This document shows, piece by piece, positions 33,193 through 40,088 of a stretch of 40,797 nucleotides of DNA. A program made the translations under genes and the position numbers. Position 1 is the first letter of the stretch. The number at the start of each line of letters is the position of its first letter. Origin of the DNA: UBA2144 sp964506185 (GTDB lineage Bacteria; Patescibacteriota; Gracilibacteria; Peribacterales; Peribacteraceae); contig CAZDKL010000012.1 in NCBI GenBank assembly GCA_964506185.1, positions 1-40,797 of the forward strand, in the 5' to 3' direction. The notes beneath the pieces were generated by a model. The model was not told the DNA's origin, ran no database searches, and saw nothing but the letters and a program-made list of their open reading frames with translations.

Positions 33193-33281
33193 CCTCGGAG
33201 CCAGCTCGTAAGTATCATCACCGCGATGGCAATGACAGCTGCGATCACAACAAGTTCGGTCGGGTGAGGCTTTCTAATCAT
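33189..33281 (-). CDS. 30-aa single-pass membrane peptide
   Basis: An AAGGAG Shine-Dalgarno lies before the ATG at 33281. Short charged start (MIRKPHPTE), one helix (LVVIAAVIAIAVMILTSWL) and a stop. It leads the tiny-gene cluster. The remaining bases to 33361 hold no other gene. Confidence 0.5.
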   Translation of the reverse strand: MIRKPHPTELVVIAAVIAIAVMILTSWLRG

Positions 33282-33361
33282 GATTCTCTCCTTACATAAT
33301 CAGACCACAACTTTTTGAGTTTAGCAATTTCCCAAAAAACCTACAGATTTTTCTTAATTAC

Positions 33362-33401
33362 TTGACTCCTGCAATTAGCACTCTAAAATGCCGACTGCTA
33401 G
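33362..33401 (+). promoter_or_regulatory. groSL promoter with CIRCE operator
   Basis: TTGACT (33362-33367), 16-nt spacer, TAAAAT (33384-33389). Overlapping it is TTAGCACTC (33375-33383), 9 nt, GACTGCTAG (33393-33401): the left half of CIRCE is exact and the right half matches 7 of 9. HrcA bound here would cover the -10 and shut off groSL until heat stress. Confidence 0.85.
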
Positions 33402-33417
33402 TTAACCCCATTTTATT

Positions 33418-33747
33418 ATGTCTGATGTACCTAAACTCGCAGTAAAAATTGAGCCTTTAGGCGACCGAGTGGTGATAATGCCCTTGGAAGCTGAGGAAGT
33501 TACTGCTTCCGGAATTGTTATCCCTGATACCGCTAATAAAGAGAAGCCTTCTGAGGGAGTAGTCATTGCCATTGGAAAAGGAGGAGTAGGCAAAGACTGC
33601 GCCGACCCTTCTGCCTTCCTTAAAGTAGGCGACAAGGTCCTCTTCGGAAAATATGCAGGAGACGACGTTAAGCTCAAATCAGAAGAAGGAAAAGACATCG
33701 AAGTCAAAGTCCTTCACTTAGACTCAGTTCTTGGAAAAGTAGTCTAA
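33418..33747 (+). CDS. groS: Co-chaperonin GroES
   Basis: 109 aa, slightly longer than the usual 95-100 because of extra N-terminal residues. GDRVVIMPLEAEEVTASGIVIP is the family start with the mobile-loop region, and GKYAGDDVKL follows. It caps the GroEL cavity. First gene of groSL, behind a CIRCE-controlled promoter, 33 nt before groL; no Shine-Dalgarno for either. Confidence 0.95.
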   Translation: MSDVPKLAVKIEPLGDRVVIMPLEAEEVTASGIVIPDTANKEKPSEGVVIAIGKGGVGKDCADPSAFLKVGDKVLFGKYAGDDVKLKSEEGKDIEVKVLHLDSVLGKVV

Positions 33748-33780
33748 TTTTAATTTATTACTAATTACCATTTTTCTATC

Positions 33781-35418
33781 ATGTCTAAACAACTCTTATT
33801 TTCAACCGAGGCCCGCGAAAAAATCTTTGCTGGAGTCATTCAACTTACAAACGCAGTGAAATCAACAATGGGACCTAAAGGAAGAAATGCTGTAATCGAA
33901 AAGAAATTCGGTGGTCCTACCGTGACTAAAGATGGAGTTTCTGTCGCGAGGGAAGTTGAGCTAGAAGATCCTTTTGAAAACACAGGTGCTCAACTTGTAC
34001 GCGAAGCTGCAACTAAAACTAATGATGCAGCAGGAGACGGAACAACAACTGCAACAGTGCTTGCGCACGCAATAATGGAAGAAGGACTTAAGCACGTAAG
34101 CTCCGGAGTGAACGCAATTTCCATGAAGCGTGGGATCGACAAAGCTGTAAAAGCAATTGTTGATCAGCTTGAGGATATGAAGAAAGACGTTTCCAAGAAG
34201 GAGGAGTATGCAGCAGTGGCAAACATCTCGGCACAAGATCCTGAGGTTGGAGATACAATTGCAGAAGTTATTGAACAAGCAGGCAAAGACGGAGTTGTGA
34301 CTGTTGAAGCAGGACAAACACTCGGACTTGAAAAGGAGTATGTGGAAGGAATGCAGTTTGATAACGGATACATTTCTCCTTACTTCGTGACAGATACTTC
34401 CAAAATGGAGGCGGTTTTCGAAGACCCTTATATTCTTATCACAGATAGCAAGATCGGATCAATTCAGGATATTCTTCCTCTGCTCGAAGGACTCGCACAA
34501 AAAGGAAAGAAGGAGATCGTGATCATTGCAGAAAATGTAGAAGGAGAAGCACTGGCCACACTAGTTGTTAATAAGCTGAGAGGAACTTTCTCGGCTCTTG
34601 CAATAAAAGCTCCTGCATTCGGCGACAGAAGAAAAGACATGCTCAAGGACATAGCAGCACTTACGGGTGGAAGAGTTATTTCCGAAGAAGTTGGCTTGAA
34701 GCTAGAGAATGCAACGGTAGAAGACCTTGGAAAAGCGAGAAGAGTGGTTGCTGACAAGGATAATGCTCTTATCATCGATGGCGGTGGAAACAAGGATGAC
34801 ATTGAATCTCGAATTGGAGAGATTAAGTCAGCACTTGATAAAACTTCATCTGACTTTGATAGGGAGAAACTGCAGGAGAGATTGGCTAAGCTTTCCGGTG
34901 GAGTTGCAGTAATCAAAGTAGGAGCCGCAACAGAAGTTGAGCAGAAAGAAAAGCAGCACAGAGTAGAAGATGCTCTTCAGGCAACACGTGCCGCAGCCGA
35001 GGAAGGAATAGTTCCCGGAGGAGGTACAGCTTACATACGAGCTCTTTGTGCTTTGGATAAAGTGAAGACTGATGACGAAGATGAAGCTATTGGAGTTGAT
35101 ATTGTTAAGAATGCACTTAGTGCACCAACTAGAACTATTGCAGAAAATGCAGGAGTGGCAGGCGACGTTGTTCTGGATAAAGTTAAGAAGGCAAAAGGCA
35201 ACGAAGGCTACAATGTACTAACTGACAAGTACGAAGATCTGGTAAAGGCAATGGTAATCGATCCAAAGAAAGTAACTCGCTCAGCACTGGAGAATGCCGC
35301 CTCAGTCGCATCAATGTTCTTGACGCTTGAGGTTGCAATCACAGACATTCCAAAAGAAGAACCTGCAATGCCCGCAATGCCAGATGGTGGCATGGGAGGA
35401 ATGGGCGGAATGATGTGA
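33781..35418 (+). CDS. groL: Chaperonin GroEL
   Basis: 545 aa, full length. ATP-site motifs VTKDGVSVAREVELEDPFEN and GDGTTTATVLAHAI (about 85-98), apical-domain segments, the VPGGGTAYIRAL motif (about 413) and the C-terminal Gly-Met tail (GGMGGMGGMM). Folds proteins with GroES in an ATP-driven cycle. The TGA stop confirms TGA as a stop codon here. A palindromic repeat array follows in the gap to the convergent Clp gene. Confidence 0.97.
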   Translation: MSKQLLFSTEAREKIFAGVIQLTNAVKSTMGPKGRNAVIEKKFGGPTVTKDGVSVAREVELEDPFENTGAQLVREAATKTNDAAGDGTTTATVLAHAIMEEGLKHVSSGVNAISMKRGIDKAVKAIVDQLEDMKKDVSKKEEYAAVANISAQDPEVGDTIAEVIEQAGKDGVVTVEAGQTLGLEKEYVEGMQFDNGYISPYFVTDTSKMEAVFEDPYILITDSKIGSIQDILPLLEGLAQKGKKEIVIIAENVEGEALATLVVNKLRGTFSALAIKAPAFGDRRKDMLKDIAALTGGRVISEEVGLKLENATVEDLGKARRVVADKDNALIIDGGGNKDDIESRIGEIKSALDKTSSDFDREKLQERLAKLSGGVAVIKVGAATEVEQKEKQHRVEDALQATRAAAEEGIVPGGGTAYIRALCALDKVKTDDEDEAIGVDIVKNALSAPTRTIAENAGVAGDVVLDKVKKAKGNEGYNVLTDKYEDLVKAMVIDPKKVTRSALENAASVASMFLTLEVAITDIPKEEPAMPAMPDGGMGGMGGMM

Positions 35419-35450
35419 GACCGATAAATTGGTTCGATTCATTTTAGAAC

Positions 35451-35554
35451 TGTTGGGGGTCAAGAGTCGCGAGTCGCGTGACTCATGACCCATTACTCGT
35501 GACTCCCAAGGACTCACTAACTGACATATATCTAAACACTTCTGACCCCCAACA
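35451..35554. repeat. Heptamer inverted array (GAGTCGC/GTGACTC type)
   Basis: Exact 12-bp outer arms TGTTGGGGGTCA (35451-35462) and TGACCCCCAACA (35543-35554). Inside are GGGTCAA, GAGTCGC, GAGTCGC on the left and GTGACTC, ATGACCC, ATTACTC, GTGACTC on the right. It lies between convergent groL and the Clp gene and would terminate both. Confidence 0.88.
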
Positions 35555-35556
35555 CA

Positions 35557-37971
35557 CTAATCACCACCATTATCCTTTTTTAGCACTATCTCCTCTCCCC
35601 TCTTAACTTCATTCTGCAGCATGTAATCCGCAAGTCGGTTCTCTATGCATTCCATGATTGTTCTGCGCATTTCACGCGCTCCAAATTCCGCGCTGTAGCC
35701 TTTTTCAACTAAATCATTGAGAACTTCTTCATCGAGCTTGAGTGTGATTCCCCTCTTCTCTTTCATCTCGCGAACAATGCTATCGAGCATCAAGATAGCA
35801 ACTTGCTTCGCCTCATCTTTGCCAAGAGGATTAAAGAGGATTACCTCATCAAAGCGGTTCATGAACTCCGGAGAGAATCCGCCAGCTTTAAGGATATGAT
35901 CAATCAGACTTTGTTTAAATTCATCTGTATCAACCTTAACTCCTTTAATAGTTGCATCACGAACAAAGAGTGCGCCTGCATTTGACGTTGCAATAATTAT
36001 AGTATTTCTAAAGTCAGTCTTACCTCCACTGTGATCGATAAGCAAACCTTCATCGAGAATTTGCAGGAAGAGGTTTAATACATTTGGATGTGCCTTCTCA
36101 ATCTCGTCCATAAGAATCAGAGAGAACGGCTTGTCATGTACTTGTCGCGCAAGGAAGCTACCGCTTCCGCCTCCTGTGATTCCGGCAACTGAATCCGGAG
36201 TTGAATATTCATTCATGTCCAAACGAATCATACTGTCTGAAGATCCGAAGTATTCATCAGCAAGAATTTTTGCAGTATGAGTTTTTCCAATACCAGTTGA
36301 TCCTAGGAACAAGAATGTTCCCAGTGGCCTAGTCCCTTCATGAATTTCCAGAGCAGCACGTTTAAGAGTTCCAGAAAGAGCATCTATTGCCTTGGTCTGT
36401 CCAACAATTCTATTCTTAAGAGACTGAGCAAGATTTAGAACCCTCGTTTTATCGTCCTTATCCATCTCGGTCACATCAATTCTTCCTTTCTGTGAAATGA
36501 TCTCTCTTATGTGGCTCTCTTTAACAAATTTGTCCTTTCTTTCTTTGGCAAGAAGCATTGCATCTTCCAATACAGAAACTGCTTTACCCGGGAAAGACAT
36601 ACCAGGCAAATATCTTGCAGATAGCCTCTTGATGCTCTTAAGAGCACTGTAAGTTACCTGCACTCCGATTTCTTTTTGCAATCTAAATGTATGTTCCATC
36701 AAAACGTATACTGTTTCTTCTTCGCTCGGTTCCTCAATAATCATCTTTTCGAAATACTGATCGAGTGCAGGATCATTCTTTAGATAACTGTGATAATCCT
36801 CCGTGCTGATAATTCCAATCAGCTGTACAGCTTTTTCTCTGATGAATTTTGAAAGTATTCCACGGATATTTTCTCCTCCTGACTTTAGCATTAATGCAAG
36901 ATCCTGAATTACCAAAATAAATCTTCCTGACTTCTTTGCGTCATTTAAAGCATGCAGAAGGAATGCATCGGGGTTTGCAGTACCGGAAAGAAGTTCAGCC
37001 GTCTTAAGCATTAACACTCTTGAATATGCTTTAGATTCGTCTCGTTCCTCCCTGCGAATTGCATACGCAATATTTTCAACAAGTGTTTTCTTTCCAACAC
37101 CAACCGGACCCATTATCAGCAAATCATGAAGATTGGATTTGTTAATAATGCGAATCGCCTGTTTTTGCTCATCTGCATGAATACGAACATGGCGCTCTGC
37201 TGACCAAAGAACATGCTCACTTAAATCGTCTGTAAGCCTATCCAACTCATCCGTGTATCCCATAACCCATGATCTTCCAACTCCTCCAAAAGCTCTAAGC
37301 AATCCGTTAGTAGACCAGAATGGATCCTTGTGTTCAAACTTTCTGTGGAAACTTTCCCACTTAAGTATTGCAAGCACATCATCAAATTCCAGATCAGATT
37401 CAAACAACTCCTCACGGAATCCCTGATCATCTCTGAACAGCATTCCTAATATTACTCCCGAATCTATTCTGGAACGGTTCCACTCCTTCATAGCAAGATA
37501 CCCTTTCTTAACAAACTCTTCAATGTCCGGAACATTCGAGGCTTCTACAAGCAACTTAGATTTCTTTAGAAATTCATCTGGATCTTTGCCCATCTCTTTT
37601 ACAATGTAACTTCCAACCGGGCTTGTAATGGATGCTACAACCAAATCCAACAGAGTAATTTTTGACATATCAGGAACCCTGCGAACTATGGCATATGAAA
37701 GGTTTTCAGCTTCATGTGTATTCCATCTAACTTTTTGACCTCTTCTTAAGAATGCCTGTTCCAAAAACATGTGAAATGCAAATATCGGTAAGAAGAATAG
37801 TGCGCAAGCAAGTGTTAGCGGGGGGAGTCCTCCAGTCATCCAAATCATCACTCCCATCAACACGGCAATGATTGTATAAATCATAAACGCGAGATATCCG
37901 TAAAATATTTTCATCAGGACTCTCCCTGTTGCTAGGTGCGTGCCGGTTATATCGAGTGGTTTTTGATTCAC
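35557..37971 (-). CDS. Membrane-anchored Clp-type AAA+ ATPase
   Basis: 804 aa. Two membrane helices near the N-terminus (about 21-45 and 50-70), then a Clp N-terminal-like double repeat (about 103-205). Next is AAA+ domain 1 with P-loop GPVGVGKKT (about 288-296) but a Walker B of FILVIQDLAL lacking the usual DE pair. AAA+ domain 2 has P-loop GSTGIGKTHT (about 557-566), LILMDEIEKAH and the ClpB-type C-terminal small domain (GYSAEFGAREMRR). It resembles ClpC/ClpB unfoldases placed at the membrane. The GTG start overlaps the stop of the upstream membrane-protein gene (GTGA), so the two are coupled. I see no protease subunit gene next to it. Confidence 0.88.
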   Translation of the reverse strand: MNQKPLDITGTHLATGRVLMKIFYGYLAFMIYTIIAVLMGVMIWMTGGLPPLTLACALFFLPIFAFHMFLEQAFLRRGQKVRWNTHEAENLSYAIVRRVPDMSKITLLDLVVASITSPVGSYIVKEMGKDPDEFLKKSKLLVEASNVPDIEEFVKKGYLAMKEWNRSRIDSGVILGMLFRDDQGFREELFESDLEFDDVLAILKWESFHRKFEHKDPFWSTNGLLRAFGGVGRSWVMGYTDELDRLTDDLSEHVLWSAERHVRIHADEQKQAIRIINKSNLHDLLIMGPVGVGKKTLVENIAYAIRREERDESKAYSRVLMLKTAELLSGTANPDAFLLHALNDAKKSGRFILVIQDLALMLKSGGENIRGILSKFIREKAVQLIGIISTEDYHSYLKNDPALDQYFEKMIIEEPSEEETVYVLMEHTFRLQKEIGVQVTYSALKSIKRLSARYLPGMSFPGKAVSVLEDAMLLAKERKDKFVKESHIREIISQKGRIDVTEMDKDDKTRVLNLAQSLKNRIVGQTKAIDALSGTLKRAALEIHEGTRPLGTFLFLGSTGIGKTHTAKILADEYFGSSDSMIRLDMNEYSTPDSVAGITGGGSGSFLARQVHDKPFSLILMDEIEKAHPNVLNLFLQILDEGLLIDHSGGKTDFRNTIIIATSNAGALFVRDATIKGVKVDTDEFKQSLIDHILKAGGFSPEFMNRFDEVILFNPLGKDEAKQVAILMLDSIVREMKEKRGITLKLDEEVLNDLVEKGYSAEFGAREMRRTIMECIENRLADYMLQNEVKRGEEIVLKKDNGGD

Positions 37972-38387
37972 GATAAACTACCAATTAAATAAAAAATATC
38001 TGCAATCAGAAGGAGCGGGAAGAATACCCAAACCGTAAATACAGAAATAAATATTGTCAGCACAGTTAACTCCACTGTAACCCCGATTAAGAAAGCAATG
38101 CTTCTGAAAATTATCCCAATAACTCTAGAAGTCATGTTCAAAGTAAAGGCCTGAGCAATAATTCCAATGTTAAATCCTTTCTCGGGATATTTGTCGGTTA
38201 TACTTTTCCAGGGAGATATAAAGGTTCTTATCAGGAATATAAATGAAAATATCTCATTGAAAGTTAATATATATCTTTTAGCAGTTTTTAATATTGTTAT
38301 GGGCATCTCCAGGAAATACCACGAGAGAAATTCTGCTAGCACTCTGCTTACAGTGCCGGGAGCCGTGAATATTGTTTTAACTGACAT
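37968..38387 (-). CDS. Membrane protein coupled to the Clp ATPase
   Basis: 139 aa from ATG at 38387. The GTG at 38405 is ruled out: it would lie only 2 nt after a perfect TATAAT (38408-38413). Hydrophobic segments about 15-35, 42-60 and 95-130. No family recognised. Its stop overlaps the start of the Clp gene, so the pair probably forms one membrane complex, the small protein perhaps anchoring or regulating the ATPase. Confidence 0.7.
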   Translation of the reverse strand: MSVKTIFTAPGTVSRVLAEFLSWYFLEMPITILKTAKRYILTFNEIFSFIFLIRTFISPWKSITDKYPEKGFNIGIIAQAFTLNMTSRVIGIIFRSIAFLIGVTVELTVLTIFISVFTVWVFFPLLLIADIFYLIGSLS

Positions 38388-38513
38388 TAGGTTCAATAAA
38401 TCCACTAATTATAGCAGAATTCTGCGCCAATTTGAATTGTAATAGATGACACAGGCTATAATAGTCAATAAAACTACAACTTGATACTCAATTACGCTAC
38501 AGTACTCCCCAGT

Positions 38514-39119
38514 ATGCCGCCATTCATAGTATTCGAAGGCCCTGACGGAAGCGGGACATCGCTTCACGCAAAACTGCTTTTCAACCGCCTTTTGAAAGAA
38601 AAGTTGCCTGTTATTTCAACTTTCGAGCCGACTGATGGACCAATTGGATCCGCAATCCGAAAGAAACTCAAATCCCATGATGATATTCCTCCCGATGAAC
38701 TTCAGAAGTTATTTGTCAAAGACCGAGAGTGGCATATTTCTGAGGTTATTGAACCTGCTCTCAAACAAGAATCAGTAGTTATTTCTGATCGATATTTTCA
38801 CTCCACAATTTGTTACGGGCAAGCCCAGGGACTTGAGGAACAGTGGCTAAAAAGCCTGAACAAAGATTTTATACGATCTGACCTGACTTTCTTCTTCCTT
38901 CCACCATTTGAAGTTTGCAAAAGACGAATGGGCAGAAGGGAAGAACATGACGCACTTGAAAACAATGAGCTTCAAATGAAAGTTTATGAGAACTATCAAA
39001 AAATGGCAGAGGAAGATCCGTCAATAATTGTTGTTGATACCAGCGGGGAAAAGGAGGAGGTCGCTGGAGAGATATATAGAATTGCATCTGAGAAATTAAA
39101 GATATTAGTTAAAAGTTAA
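38514..39119 (+). CDS. tmk: Thymidylate kinase (dTMP kinase)
   Basis: 201 aa, normal length. FEGPDGSGTSLHAK is the P-loop region, DRYFHSTICYGQAQGLE is the DRY-type substrate loop, FEVCKRRMGRREEHDALE is the lid region, and the helices match TMK. It makes dTDP from dTMP. The Walker A Lys is replaced by Thr (GSGTS instead of GSGKS). The start is the ATG at 38514; a TTG at 38481 is in frame but close to the promoter TATAAT at 38457-38462. The last codons are repeat-derived. Confidence 0.88.
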   Translation: MPPFIVFEGPDGSGTSLHAKLLFNRLLKEKLPVISTFEPTDGPIGSAIRKKLKSHDDIPPDELQKLFVKDREWHISEVIEPALKQESVVISDRYFHSTICYGQAQGLEEQWLKSLNKDFIRSDLTFFFLPPFEVCKRRMGRREEHDALENNELQMKVYENYQKMAEEDPSIIVVDTSGEKEEVAGEIYRIASEKLKILVKS

Positions 39120-39182
39120 AAGTGAAGAGTTAAAAGTTATTATAAATACACTTTTCACTATTAACTTTTCACTTTTCACTTT
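39107..39182. repeat. Heptamer inverted array (AGTTAAA/TTTTCAC type)
   Basis: Left arm AGTTAAA, AGTTAAA, AGTGAAG, AGTTAAA units; right arm CTTTTCAC, TATTAAC, TTTTCAC, TTTTCAC. The last residues (Val-Lys-Ser) and TAA stop of tmk are inside the left arm. It terminates tmk ahead of folD. Confidence 0.85.
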
Positions 39183-39219
39183 CTCAATATTTCTCTAGCC
39201 CACACCACCCTTCTAGATC

Positions 39220-39225
39220 TATAAT
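39220..39225 (+). promoter_or_regulatory. -10 box of folD (leaderless)
   Basis: TATAAT ending 6 nt before the ATG at 39232; weak -35. No room for a Shine-Dalgarno. Confidence 0.5.
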
Positions 39226-39231
39226 TAATTC

Positions 39232-40080
39232 ATGTCAGTTTTATTACTTTCCGGCAGAGAAGCAGCAGATGCACTTCTGGAGGAACTGATGCCAAAGGTT
39301 AAAAAACTGGATCCGAAACTCGTGATCGTGCAAGTTGGAGAAGACCCTGCGAGCGCAAGCTATATAAAACAAAAATTCAAGAGCTGTGAAAAAGTGGGAT
39401 TAAGATCGGAACATGTTCATCTTCCTGCAGACACTTCTTACGAAGAATTGTTGAAGAAGATTGACGGACTAAACAAAGACGATGACGTTAGCGGATTTAT
39501 AGTTCAAGTACCATTGCCTGATCATCTTAACAATAAAGTTCCTCAGATTACTCGTGCAATTGAACCGCACAAAGATGCGGACGGATTCGGTGCTTATAAC
39601 CTGGGCAAGATGTTTCTTTCCGCTGAGTACGAGCATCTTCCTCCTGCCACCCCATCAGGAATTATTCGAATGCTTGAGCATTACAATATTCCGGTTGAAG
39701 GAAAACATGCTGTTGTTGTGGGACGAAGCAATATAGTCGGAAAGCCAATCGCGATCATGCTTCTTAATCGAGGAGCAACCGTCAGTGTTTGCCATAGCAA
39801 AACTCCTGACCTTGCTGCTGTCATTAAGCAGGCTGACATACTTATAGCAGCTGTAGGGAAACCTAAGCTAATTACTGCTGACATGGTCAAGGACGGAGTC
39901 GTTGTGATTGATGTTGGAGTGAACAGGACTGATGATGGACTATGTGGTGACGTTGATTTTGAAACAATCGAAAAGAAGGCATCCGCCATCACACCAGTTC
40001 CAGGTGGCGTAGGACCAATGACTGTAGCAAGCTTAATCAGGAACTGTGTTACAGCAAAGGAGAGACAAATCAATAACTAG
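39232..40080 (+). CDS. folD: Methylenetetrahydrofolate dehydrogenase/cyclohydrolase
   Basis: 282 aa, full length. SYIKQKFKSCEKVG (about 43-56, with the catalytic Lys), GFIVQVPLP, KDADGFGAYNLG (a slight variant of DVDGFHPxNxG), PATPSGIIRML, VVGRSNIVGKPIA and PGGVGPMTVASL. Interconverts methylene-, methenyl- and formyl-tetrahydrofolate using NADP. Its product feeds purine, formyl-Met and thymidylate synthesis, which fits the tmk neighbour. Leaderless start. Confidence 0.96.
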   Translation: MSVLLLSGREAADALLEELMPKVKKLDPKLVIVQVGEDPASASYIKQKFKSCEKVGLRSEHVHLPADTSYEELLKKIDGLNKDDDVSGFIVQVPLPDHLNNKVPQITRAIEPHKDADGFGAYNLGKMFLSAEYEHLPPATPSGIIRMLEHYNIPVEGKHAVVVGRSNIVGKPIAIMLLNRGATVSVCHSKTPDLAAVIKQADILIAAVGKPKLITADMVKDGVVVIDVGVNRTDDGLCGDVDFETIEKKASAITPVPGGVGPMTVASLIRNCVTAKERQINN

Positions 40081-40088
40081 CCTTTTAT

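Noticed and set aside
9252..39182. Heptamer arrays as CRISPR
   Set aside because: Units are 7 nt and contiguous, with no spacers and no cas genes.
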